From assembly GCA_947179155.2 (NCBI GenBank), contig OX359276.1, forward strand, positions 42,308,192-42,372,191: 64,000 bases of DNA, given 5' to 3'. The notes under the pieces were generated by a model. It made no database searches and was not told the DNA's origin. It saw only the letters and a list, made by a program, of their open reading frames with translations. The position numbers and the translations under genes are program-made. Within the stretch, counting starts at the first letter, position 1, and the number at the start of each line of letters is the position of its first letter. Shown here piece by piece: positions 1-10,780 of this stretch. The stretch is from Hedera helix (Eukaryota > Streptophyta > Magnoliopsida > Apiales > Araliaceae).

Positions 1-188
1 TTTGTTCGGCATCTTGGTATGTCATCTTAATTCTTAGGTTCTGATATGCTTATTGCTACTCCGATGAGGATTTCTGTTGTTAGCTTTAACTGGTATCGAA
101 GATGTTCTATTAGATTTGGAGATGAAATTCATAGGGGTTTGACAATGGGTATGCACAATTTTGATGTGAGATTTGAGTTAAAAGTTAA

Positions 189-392
189 CTTAGTCCGTTC
201 GATAAGATTCAGAAGGAACTTTCTTGTGAAGAGCAATCTGAAGCGATTTTAGATCGTTAAGAGCGAATTATTAGGAGAAAGACGTTTCCATTTGTTATGA
301 TTTTGTGGAAGAAACATTCGAAACAGGAAGTTACTTGAGAATATAATTCAGATTCTATTCGAACGGAGTATTCGCATCTTTTTAATAGTTAG
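189..392 (+). pseudogene. Ty3/gypsy polyprotein, decayed C-terminus of integrase
   Basis: Read in the frame starting at 189, the translation contains EAILDR, then RRKTFPFVMILWKKH, then EVT, a stop and EYSHLF-like residues. This follows the usual end of plant chromovirus (Tekay/Del type) polyproteins, where an ILDR..RRKT.PLVKVLW..H..EEATWE block closes the integrase/chromodomain region. Two in-frame stops are visible: TAA at 258-260, and TGA at 336-338 where the family normally has Trp (EATWE). Upstream of 189 the frame is lost, so the coding region is dead. It lies directly before a polypurine tract and an LTR, which fits the 3' end of an element whose body lies left of the window. Superfamily assignment is firm; lineage is inferred. 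Confidence 0.7.
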
Positions 393-428
393 GTTCGTCC
401 TATTCTTTTGATTCCGGGGACGGAATCC

Positions 429-443
429 TTTTTAAGGGGGAAG
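429..443 (+). other. Polypurine tract of the gypsy element
   Basis: The run TTTTTAAGGGGGAAG ends three bases before the TG that opens the LTR at 447. A purine-rich tract next to the 3' LTR primes plus-strand DNA synthesis in LTR retrotransposons. Its place between the integrase remnant and the LTR supports the reading of both. Confidence 0.65.
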
Positions 444-446
444 TAA

Positions 447-2371
447 TGTAATACCCACCTTTCTTTTTCTTTCTTTCTTTCAATAGTCCCACATCACCCC
501 TTCTCAAAAGTTCCTTCCCTTCCTTAGCCTATAAATATGACTTTACCCCTCTCCTTTTAATACACTAACAAAAAAGACCTCCCATTGTGAGAAAGGACTT
601 TTTTGTGTGAGGGTCTTTTAAGTAAGAACCTCCCTAGTTAAATATTTTATTTCCTTGTTTGGATTTTGGGTATTGATATAAGCCCAAATTTCTTTTGGTT
701 TTCTTTGGAGACAGTGGATCTCTTCGTAATTTCGGGTATGTTTCTTTTTCTTTTCTTGTGTATTTATTTTCTGCATTATTATTTTTATGTTGTAGCTTTA
801 ATTATTTAGTTAATTTGTTAGTTTTGCATTATTATTATTTGTAGCCTTAATTGTTTAGTTTTGCATTAGTAGTATTATTTTGTAGCTTTAATTATTTAGT
901 TTGTTAGTTTTGCTTTATTATTATTATTTGTTATTTGTAACTCTAATTTTTGTATGTTATTTAATTTAGTAGTATATATATTTTTGGTATATCTTTGTTA
1001 GTAATTAGCATTTTGGGATAATAAATTATTATTTTTGTAACGTTAGAGTTTTGACATAATATATTTGTTTATAGTAGAATTAAAAATAGAATGAATATTT
1101 TTGTAAATACACTTATATGTATTTTGGAGGGAACAAGAAATATGTTAATTATTAATATATTTTATACTATGTATTACCATGCTCAGAATATTTTTGGTAA
1201 AATGAAATGATTTCAGATTCGTCAAAGAGATGTAAAACTTAATTAATTATAGTACTTAATAAAAATGTGTTATTTTTGTGAATAGATTGAATTGGGCAAG
1301 TCTAACAAATTGCAATTATAATTGTGGGTATTACATCGCTTATTCCAGGTACGGATTTCGTACTCTTTCAGCGATACTTCTTTAATTTTAATTTGTTTGT
1401 TTTGTCTCTCAATTAGAATTCAGATATTATTTCGATATATTATTCATAGTCAAATGCTTATGATATAATTGTTTGGTTCTAGATATTCGAAAATTCATAA
1501 CTTGTACTCTTTGGACTTAGAGAGCATGTCTAGTATTTATTTTGATTTTGTAGAAACGTACATGCTAATATATTTTGAGGCTTTTGTGTCGATTCGTTTC
1601 AGTTTAGCATGTGCGTATTAGAACCCCTTTTGTTTGTATTGTGTCGCATATATTGTGACATAATATTTTTGTTGAAATATACCGTAGGGTATACCTGAGC
1701 TATAACCACCTGTGGGGGTACCACAGGCATGTCCTCTTGGCACCGAGGCATGACACTTCCGTGGCAGTGTGATTAGTCCACGGCGTCTCCATTTTGTGTG
1801 CTCCGATGGGAGTTGGTCAATTGGTGTTTTGTTGTGGGAGGCGTATGGGTCGACCCTAGTTTTCTGTTTTGTTCTGCGGTTTGGTGTTGTTTGTGCCAAA
1901 CACACCTTCCGATTTTGCATACATCTGGATTGCGCAGTCCGATGTATATTTCTGTTCTGTTTTGTTCTGAGCTCGGTATGAAATCACCCCAGCCATTTGA
2001 TTCAGCCTATTATGTTATTCAGATTAGTTCAGTTCAGTTGGTTTTGTTATTCATTTTAGTTCTTATTTTCTTGCACTCTATATTCGTACTGGGCATTTGG
2101 CTCATGCTGTATTTTTCTTCCGGCAGGTAATCAGGGGGAGCAAGGGCATGTGTGAAGAGAGCTTCCTTTTATGTAAATAGTTTAGATATTTTGTTTAGGG
2201 CTTAATATTTTAGTTTCTAGTATTGTTGTAATACTCAGACTGTGTTTGAGCCAGTTGGCAATTATCTATTTAGACTATTCGGTTTCATGTTCAAGCTTTT
2301 GATTCCAATTTATTAGTTCTGTTATGTTCTGTGCGTAACCTCTCTTTCCAGTTCGGGAAGGGGGTGTTACA
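447..2371 (+). mobile_element. 3' LTR of a Ty3/gypsy retrotransposon (1,925 bp)
   Basis: It begins TGTAATACCC after the polypurine tract and ends GGGGTGTTACA, so it has TG...CA ends with short inverted repeats. A TATA box (TATAAATA, about 530) sits in the promoter position. The flanking five bases AAGAT (2372-2376) should be the target duplication, but its partner lies outside the window. Roughly the last 750 bases (1620-2371) match, as reverse complement, the left end of the solo LTR at 4163-9234. Shared landmarks include the GGTATACC(T/C)TACGGTAT-like block near 1680-1700 and the VLGIWL.L.FSS reading frame near 2085-2125; these frames are chance ORFs inside the LTR, not genes. Confidence 0.75.
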
Positions 2372-2376
2372 AAGAT

Positions 2377-4157
2377 GGATGTAAAATAACAAATTAACTT
2401 GATTATAACTTAACTATTTTGGAATTAATAATATTAATTTGTTTGCAGCATTGTGCACGAATTCTTTTCGGTTAAGAACTTGGTCAATTTTAGATAACAA
2501 TTGTAGTTTATCTATGCTTCTTCTACCTTCTCAACTTCCTCCATTCCATTATTGTTCTTATATTAATTAGGATGAAACTTTTGCATATTAAAATTAAAAT
2601 GATTAAGCTGTTATCTATATTATAATACTTGAGGCTTAATTTTGTAACTGTTTTTTGATATTTTTGGGTCACATATACGTACATGATAATCAAGAGTTTT
2701 ATTTACTTTCCTAATTCTTTCTTTCCCTATTTTTTTTAAAATAATTGTCACGCCCTTTTTCTCTCACAACTTTTTCCTCTTTTTCTATTTTTTCTCCATC
2801 ACTCTCAACCAATTTATCATTTATTTTTAGTTTTATTTTCTTCTGCATGCAATTTTCTTTTTCATGCGCATATTCTGTGTGCGTGCTGACAACAAACTGA
2901 ATACATTGGATTCTAAAATCGAAGAGCAGTCCAACTTAACGGGAATTAGTTTCTAATAAATTTTGCAATTGGCTTTTAGATACGAAAAGCTATTCTCCAA
3001 TTTGAATTGTAAAATCGAATAATTGTTCTTTTCTAAAATTCTTCTCCCAAAGAAACTCTTCTTTTCCCCAATCAATCTGTATACATAAATGCATAGTATG
3101 AATGGGAGCAACAGAAGAAGAAATATGTGAATATGAATTGTATTATTGAAACTATTTTGAGAGATGGGTTCGTCACTCTTATTGTCAAGACTGTGTCACC
3201 GCATTATCAGTATAAACCACTGCAAAATAATTACACGATTACTCTATGCAAAACATTTGTGTTTTTTAATGTCCAACGCTCTAATTGATTCACATTTTAT
3301 TATTTCAATTTTTTTACATACACATTGGTTTAATCAAGAGATAACTCTTTGTTTTGTAATATAAAAACTCTATTTTTTTAAATCTAATTTTGTCATTTAT
3401 CACTTAAACATAGTGGAATACACTATGTAGTGTTTGATACTACCAACAATCTAAATCATTATTATATAAATATACATATATTCATATTCAGTTGTTAACA
3501 AATAAATTTATAATTTTAAACACTTGTCCGTACTTTGCACGAGTATCATACTTGTATTATATAACAATCCGAGAAAGGATTATGAGCTCAAATTTTCCAA
3601 ATCAATGCTAGATTGTTCCAAAATACGCATAAGGCTCAATTAGCAAAATCTACTACACTACTTATTCCGGTATACTACTACTAGCTACATCAATCAAAAT
3701 CTATAATAATAATAATAATAAAAAGAAGAAGATGAAGAAGAATAAGAAGAAGAATTATTTAAGATAAAACTCTAAAATTGAATTAATTTGATTAATCATT
3801 AAATTAGTTGACATCCATAAAGAAGTAATGAATCTAAATTAAAATGAGTCTCAATTGCTAATAAAAAATAAGAAAAAACTTCTCACATTAAATGAAAAAA
3901 ATATTAAAAAATTAATCTGTGCCTCGCACGAATTACAAGCTTATATGACATGACACAATTGGCCACTAAATTCTAAACTTTGAACCAAGAATTTTAGCTC
4001 AAAATCAGTGTGGGGCATGATGATCCCTCAAATTTAAATCCTCAATTATGCAAATCGCGTAATGAGCAGGGTTGAAATTTAATGTAAAAAATGCAAATAG
4101 TTACCTTAAAGTTATCACCATTTTATACTTAGACTTATAAGTTGGTATATCTTTAGC
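2377..4157. other. AT-rich spacer between two inverted LTRs
   Basis: No gene, terminal repeat or domain is recognised. There is a short AAT/GAA-rich stretch near 3700-3750. The longest reading frame (3164-3364) resembles nothing known and looks like chance. Confidence 0.5.
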
Positions 4158-5863
4158 TCCAGTGTAACACCCCTTCCTGAAATGGGCAGAAAGGGAGGCT
4201 ACACTACGCTACGAACGAAACCCGGACAAAAATTAAGAACTAAGAAAAACTCTCTCTTCACACCTGCTCTTAAAATTCCTTACAAATTTGTCGGAAGAAA
4301 AACACAGCGTGAGCCAAATGCCCAGTACGGATATAAATATACAAAAGGAACAAAATCGAAATATAGAATCATCTGAACACATTACGACTGATAATCTCAA
4401 TATCGATGCCAATGAAAAATGAAAGCGCCAAAGTATGAACAAAAGTATAGTTGAGCCAACAGAATTTACGAAACAAAATATAAGGCTGACATATTTTAAA
4501 ATATATCCTGCCACATAGACAAGTCAAAAGAGAACTAAATCAAAGTGGTTGGATGTTATTTCATATCGAGCTCAAAATAAAACAGATACTGATATTATCA
4601 CGCAACAAAATAATGTCACGCGTATAATTCATACATTAGACTATAGATCTAAATGCATGCAAAATTGGAAGGTGTGTTTGGCACAACAATCACCAATCCG
4701 CAGAACAAAAAGATAGGGCCGACTCATACGCCTTTCACAACAAAACGCCAAATGGCTAACGCCCTCCTGAACACAAAATGGAGAAGTCGTGGACTGATCA
4801 CACCGCCACGGAAAGTGTCATGCCTCAGTGCCAGAGGACATGTCTGTGGTACCCTCACATGTGATTAAGTTTTTCTTTTTATTTAATTAAAGTTCAGGTA
4901 TACCCTACGGTATAATCTAACAAATATATTATGTCACAACGAATGCAACACAATACCAACAAAATGGTTCTAAGTGTACATGGCAACTGAAGAAATGTAC
5001 AAATACAAATGCCAAAGATATGTTAACATGTACATATATACATGATCAGAATAAATTACTTTACACGACCGAATACGAAATTAGATATGCTCAACAAGTC
5101 CAAGAAATACAAATACGAATTTCTGAATATCCAAAATCAAACAAATTATCAAATGAATTTAAGAAACAATAATCATATGAGATATTATCCAAATTTAAAA
5201 TGAGAAACAAAACAAACAAATTAATTTTTGAAAGAATATCGCTGAAGTATGAAATATGTACAAATTATAAGTGAAGGAAAGATATTCAATTTATAGAATA
5301 TAATCAATGTGTAGAAGATCAAACTTCTATTCCAGAGTATTAACGGAATATAAAAAAACAAATATAAATGATTAGATATCACGAGATATATCGAATACAA
5401 AAATGTTCAAAGGAGCTGAGTACGAAATCCGTACCTAAAGTAAGCAAATATAATACCCATATTATATTTTAAATATGTCTCATTAATTTTCATCCATCCA
5501 AACTAATTACACGAATTAATAATAAATATAAGTACAATCGTAAAAATTATTTTTCTCATATTTAATCATTTTACAAATAATTATTATCATTGTATGATCT
5601 TTTACACAGCACCCTTTGATTACATGAACCTACAAGGCACGTTTTGGAGTATAAATTATTTACAAAATTCTTTTAACAATATTTTAAAACTAACAAAATT
5701 TAATATGGCATGTGGAATGGACACTCACGGCCAAACTAACAAAATTCAAATTAAATTCCCTCATGTTCTAGCTGATGTAACCCAAAGGAAAACATAACAT
5801 ATATATAATTCATATCATGTATGAAATATAATCATATGAAATCAAAACAAACATATAAATCAT

Positions 5864-7651
5864 TAGGGCCATAAATGGTAATTGAAAATTTTATATTCGT
5901 CCGCATTCGTATTTGGAAAAAAACAGATATTATTCGTATTCGAAAAAAAACCCGGATATATCCGTATTCGATTTAAAGGTATTTGCAAATAAACGGATAC
6001 AAATACGGATACAGGAGTATTTGTATTTGTTTAACATCCGACAATAAATATATCCGATAAATAGCGGATATCCAAAATCTGATATCTGAATTCGGATCCG
6101 TATCGAGAATTCGTATTCGAATAACTTATATATATATATATATATATAAAATAAACAAAGTAATTTTTTTTTAAGTAGTATTCCTTATATAATAATTAGT
6201 TTTCACTATCATATAAAAATTATTTTTAAAATATGTCATTTCATTTCTAAAAAGTAAGAAATAACACTTTTATTATAATATTAATAAACTGAAATAAATT
6301 GATTTAAGTATAGTTAATGGATTTTTACTATTATAAAGTTAAAATATCTAAAATATATCATTTAACAAGTATTATAAATATCATTTAACAAATGTTATAA
6401 TATAACTTTTGGATCATTTAACAAGTGTTATAAATGTTATAAATATCATTTAAACGTTATAATTATAGATTATAAATATTCATACACACTATAATATTAC
6501 CCTAAACAAATAAAATAGACATCGACTTATTAATAGACATCTAAATTTTAATAAGTAGAGCATTCATTTTGAAATTTAGGATTTTAAAAATAATGAAAAC
6601 TTATTTAAATTATAATATAGAGTATTGATTATTGTATTTATTAAAAATAAATAAATTAACATTCATTCATTAATGAACTATACTTTAAAGTTTATTATTT
6701 TTTCTATTATTCTAGTTATATAAAGTGTTACAATATATCTAACTTGCATCATTTAACAAGTGTTATAAATGTTATTTAAATGTTATAATTATAGATTATA
6801 AATATGTATACACATTATAGTATTATTCCAAATTAACACATAAAATTGACATCTACGTATTAATGGACATTTAAACATTAATAAGTAGAGTATTCATTTT
6901 GAATTTCAAAAATAATATAAACTTATTTGAGTTATAATTTAGAGCATTGATTATTGTATTTATTATAAATAAAAAAATTAAAATTCATTCATTAATAAGC
7001 CATACTTTAAAACTCATTATTTTTTCCCTTATTCTAGTTATATATAGTGTTAGAATATATCTAAAATGTATCATTTAACAAGTGTTATAAATATTATAAA
7101 TATCATTTAAATGTTATAATTATAGATTATAAATATTCATACACACTACAGTATTACTCCAAATTAACACATAAAATGGACATCTACTTATTATTGGACA
7201 TCTAAACATTAATAAGTAGAGCATTCATTTTGAATTTTGAATTTCAAAAATAATATAAACTTATTTGAATTGTAATTTAGAGTATTGGTTATTATATTTA
7301 TTAAAAATAAATAAACTAACATTCATTCAATAATATGTATGGTTTAAAATTTAAATTGTGATTGGTTATGAGTAATTATTTAATTTTTTTTCTTTATTTT
7401 TTGTAAATAGTTTGAATGAATTTTATATTAGGTGACTGATAAACGAATCCGGATACTCGAATATTCGAACAATCTGTTTATTCGGATAAAATAAACGGAA
7501 ACGGATATTATCCGTATTCGGATATTATTCCGATTACCGGATACAGATAGTATTTTTAAAATCTGTCGAATACCGAATACGGATAACGAATTAATTTTTC
7601 GAATACGGATACTACTGTATTCGGATTCGTTTATATCCTTTTACACCTCTA
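5864..7651. mobile_element. Non-autonomous hAT-type DNA transposon (1,788 bp)
   Basis: The ends are TAGGGCCATAAATGG and, read from the other side, TAGAGGTGTAAAAGG, an imperfect terminal inverted repeat. A perfect 8-bp duplication, TAAATCAT, flanks it (5856-5863 and 7652-7659), the hallmark of the hAT superfamily. About 240 bases at each end are dense in ATTCG/CGGATA words arranged in opposite orientation, as expected for transposase binding sites. The interior carries three tandem copies of a unit of about 325 bp. No transposase reading frame is present, so it must have moved with help. It sits inside the solo LTR and is therefore younger than it. Confidence 0.85.
6415..7330. repeat. Three tandem copies of a ~325-bp AT-rich unit inside the hAT element
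   Basis: Each unit opens with ATCATTTAACAAGTGTTATAA (near 6415, 6747 and 7068), passes through TATAGATTATAAAT and a TAATAAGTAGAGCATTCATTTTG-like block, and ends near TTATTTTTT.C.TATTCTAG. Periods are about 332 and 321 bases and the copies differ by scattered changes. No coding potential is seen. Confidence 0.75.
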
Positions 7652-8968
7652 TAAATCATTATTTTTCATGCAACCATGATAACTATCACAATTAGATTAA
7701 AATAATATATTATAATTTAATGCTAATAAAATAAATACATATCATACTAACAAATTATTGAAATCTGCAATCTCTGTTGCAACCAAAATTGTACAAATAA
7801 AATAACTTAAACTTCCTCCTTTATATGAATTGTTTTGTTAGGTTATTTAATTTATAACTTTAGACATAGACAGTAACAAATTAATATGGAACTAATTTTT
7901 CTACACCATCCAAATATAGCATATTAATTATGATTATTAAAATTAAGAATCGTTTGCTTATATATATATATAACAGAATGTGCGAATTAAATACACTTGC
8001 ATGTATGCATATAATATATCTAATATATTATATGTTATTAAAAGCTAGCATACAAGATCAATAGCAAATTACATGCAATTCTAATATCAACTCAAATCAA
8101 CGGATGAAAAACATCATGCAACCCATAATTCAAACATGCAGATTAATTACTTATATTATTATATTTATTTTCATCTCCATATGATACACACTTGCAGGTT
8201 ACCATAGCATACAAATATACATACATACCTATGGGGTATATTAATTATTCGTACAACATCCAAGAAAGTTCAAAATCAAAACCCCATAATATATGTTCTA
8301 ATATTATAGTAATAAACATGATTCCAATTATGAATATTGGGTAATTTCACTTTGTACCAAAACTCACTAATTCCGAAAATTAATTATGTTCCACATAATT
8401 AATAAAAGTGTTTGATTTTTATTTTACAAAATTTAATAATTGCTAAAAAGCATACAGAGACTATTTGTCACAGAAATAAATAAATATTAATTTTTACAAT
8501 ATCCATCACAGCTCCTGTAAAGGCATGTTCCAAATAGGTAGAATTAACGTAATTTAATTTACATATAAAATCATGAATTCTTTTCATAAGTACTTAACAG
8601 AATGCAAAAACTTAAGGCATACATATAATATATATATGGGCATGCATAAATAATAATAGTAACCATGCTCACAAAATATCAAGACACTTAACTACGAAAT
8701 AGCAGAATACATACAATTAAAATAAAATAAAATATTTATATATTAATCATATGCAAATGAGATTTAAGATTTCAATTGTATAAACACTTTATAATAATTA
8801 ACAAACAAAATCCGGATTTATATCTCTTAAAAATGAATCGAAGTGTTTATTTTTCTCAGTTATTTCTCCTCTCTTTTCGCCACACATCTTCTGCCGGTTC
8901 ATTTTTTCTTTTATCAGACGAAGAAAGAGTAGAATAAAAGATATAGGGTTTGTGTTTTAGTTATTTAT

Positions 8969-9004
<36 letters not shown>

Positions 9005-10102
9005 CATATATGTATGTATGTATAATTTGCCTAGTTTTAATAGGATTTATTACCCATATATAAATTAAACTCAATTAGTTTTTAAGGCCCAATTTGATCA
9101 AATTAACTTATCTATCACTTATTAATACATTTTAGCCCACATGAATTAAACGGATAATTTAATCCAAATATAAGAAAAAACTCAATTAAATATTTTAAAG
9201 CTTATTTTTATATTTTTTTTTATCGGTTATTACATCCAGTCCTATAATTTTAGTTATAAGTAAAAAAAAACCCTAAAAATGCCTTGGATACTAAAAAAAA
9301 ATGGCTTGGGTATTATGTACTCCCTCTGCACCTAGCTAGCGATTTCTAAAACACTTTTTTAGCCTAGCTATCGATTTCTAAAATACTGGACAAATATTAA
9401 CCTACAAATATCTTTGCCTAATATATATATCTTGATAATGTTTTAATATGAAATAATTGGATATTTAATTTTCTGTGCGTAACTTTATCTATACAGTATC
9501 ATAAAAATTATCTTTCTAATGTGACTGTGTGTTAAATTAATAGATTAATAGAGTTAAATGATTATATATAACTACTCAAATTAAGGGAGATACTATTGTT
9601 TGACTCACAATATTTTGACTAACATGATTAAAATAGATATAGCACATCAAAAAATATAGATACATCTAATCTTCTATATTGGACCTAGAGAAATTTGATC
9701 CCAAAAGCCATTAATCATAGATGTAGAAGCCCTTCAAGTATAGACGACTCAAACTTTCATAGAGGGATTTGATGGTAGAGTCATAAGAAATGTACAAGAT
9801 TAGGGAAGAAACTAGAATAATGTGAAAACATGAAGTGATGTTTTCTCTTTCAAACGGCATCATCACCATAATTGTGTACGTAATATTAATACAAACGTAC
9901 TACAGTTCACTCTTTTAATATTACATTTTGTTTGAAATGTTATTAGTACTTTTAAGAAATTATAATAGTATGAATAATAATATTTTAAAATTAGTAATTT
10001 AAGCACTATTTTATCCTTCAAGGTGATCTTATATTTGTTTAGACTGATATATGAGATTGCTAAAATAAGAATAGTTTGTCTTAGAATTGTAAGTTTTAAA
10101 AT

Positions 10103-10110
<8 letters not shown>

Positions 10111-10172
<62 letters not shown>
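10111..10172. repeat. (TA)n microsatellite, about 31 units
   Basis: Uninterrupted TA dinucleotides for 62 bases. Likely length-polymorphic. Confidence 0.95.
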
Positions 10173-10175
<3 letters not shown>

Positions 10176-10251
10176 CCGTATTTATGACAAACGACTGTCA
10201 AAAGTACTATTCAAACAATTAAAATAGGGGACAATTTATTTATTAAATTTC

Positions 10252-10370
10252 TTACTGCTAGAGGCTCTAATGATAAGCTAACAAAAAATTTAAATTTTGT
10301 CCTACCGCTAGAGTCTTTAGCGGCAACATTAATTTTTGTTGTTGTTACTAATAGAGACTCTAGTGGTAAT
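10252..10370. repeat. Three ~27-bp imperfect palindromes with core CTAGAG..CT
   Basis: Similar words lie at 10252-10278, 10302-10327 and 10346-10370, each of the form TTACYGCTAGAG-N-CTCTARYGGYAA with changes. The spacing is about 47 bases. They lie 0.4-0.5 kb upstream of the RanBP1 start. They could be the subterminal part of a decayed DNA transposon; a regulatory role is only a guess. Confidence 0.5.
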
Positions 10371-10670
10371 ATCCTCCCGGTAATCATTTGTTATAAAAGT
10401 ACGAAAATATTAATTAAATTTACTAATAAATCAAACAATTACATTTATCTAAGAAATTTTTTTATCCAAAACTTATCCTTTTATATTAAAAGTAATTTTT
10501 TTTTAAAGAAAGTGAGTAATTTTCTACCATTTTCAACTCTTTTTCTAATGTTTCTTAATAAAAAAAATAAATTGACAAATAGAATTTTTTCATATTTTTT
10601 TTCTCATTTTTCTTTATTTTCTTTATTTATAAAATTCAGAGATAAAGTGTTAATCCCAAATTCCCCGCTA

Positions 10671-10703
10671 TATAATAACCCTTCTTAACCCTCGAAGGGT
10701 TTC
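10671..10703 (+). promoter_or_regulatory. Probable core promoter of RanBP1
   Basis: TATAATAA begins at 10671, about 110 bases before the ATG. Just after it is an inverted pair AACCCT-N3-AGGGTT, which contains AACCCT words as found in plant telo-box elements (AAACCCTA) of growth-related promoters. The assignment rests on position and motif only. Confidence 0.4.
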
Positions 10704-10780
10704 CAGGCTTCCAATTTTCATTCCCCACAAACACAAACAAATACGCAGTCTCTTTGCTTTCAAGGAATTCTCTCAGTACA

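Larger units (their letters stand above)
4163..9234 (-). mobile_element. Solo LTR of a Ty3/gypsy-type element, reverse orientation, split by a hAT insertion
   Basis: On the minus strand it starts TGTAATAACC at 9234 and ends GGGGTGTTACA at 4163. It is flanked by a perfect five-base duplication, TCCAG, at 4158-4162 and 9235-9239, so the whole block is one insertion. Removing the 1,788-bp hAT element at 5864-7651 and its 8-bp duplication leaves an LTR of about 3.28 kb. There is no internal coding region, so it is a solo LTR left by recombination between two LTRs. About 750 bp at its 3' end is related to the 3' LTR at 447-2371; its 5' half looks different. It contains (TA)n near 8969-9021. Confidence 0.8.
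9240..10640. other. Intergenic, AT-rich, upstream of RanBP1
   Basis: It contains a pair of near-identical words (CCTAGCTAGCGATTTCTAAAA / CCTAGCTATCGATTTCTAAAA-like, 9333-9388), a long TA microsatellite (10111-10172) and three imperfect palindromes (10252-10370). No gene is recognised. The frame at 9863-10201 (-) is largely a translation of the TA repeat. Confidence 0.5.

Noticed and set aside
1618..2130. Open frames on both strands that recur at 4233-4868 and look like a conserved protein
   Set aside because: They lie inside the 3' parts of two related gypsy LTRs; the similarity is that of the LTR DNA, not of a selected protein.
9318..9594. A possible Stowaway element starting TACTCCCTCTG
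   Set aside because: The right-hand candidate end (AAGGGAGATA) shares too few bases with the left; only CTCCCT is common.
9863..10201. 112-codon frame with a YIYIYI tract
   Set aside because: The repetitive part is a translation of the (TA)n microsatellite; no domain follows.
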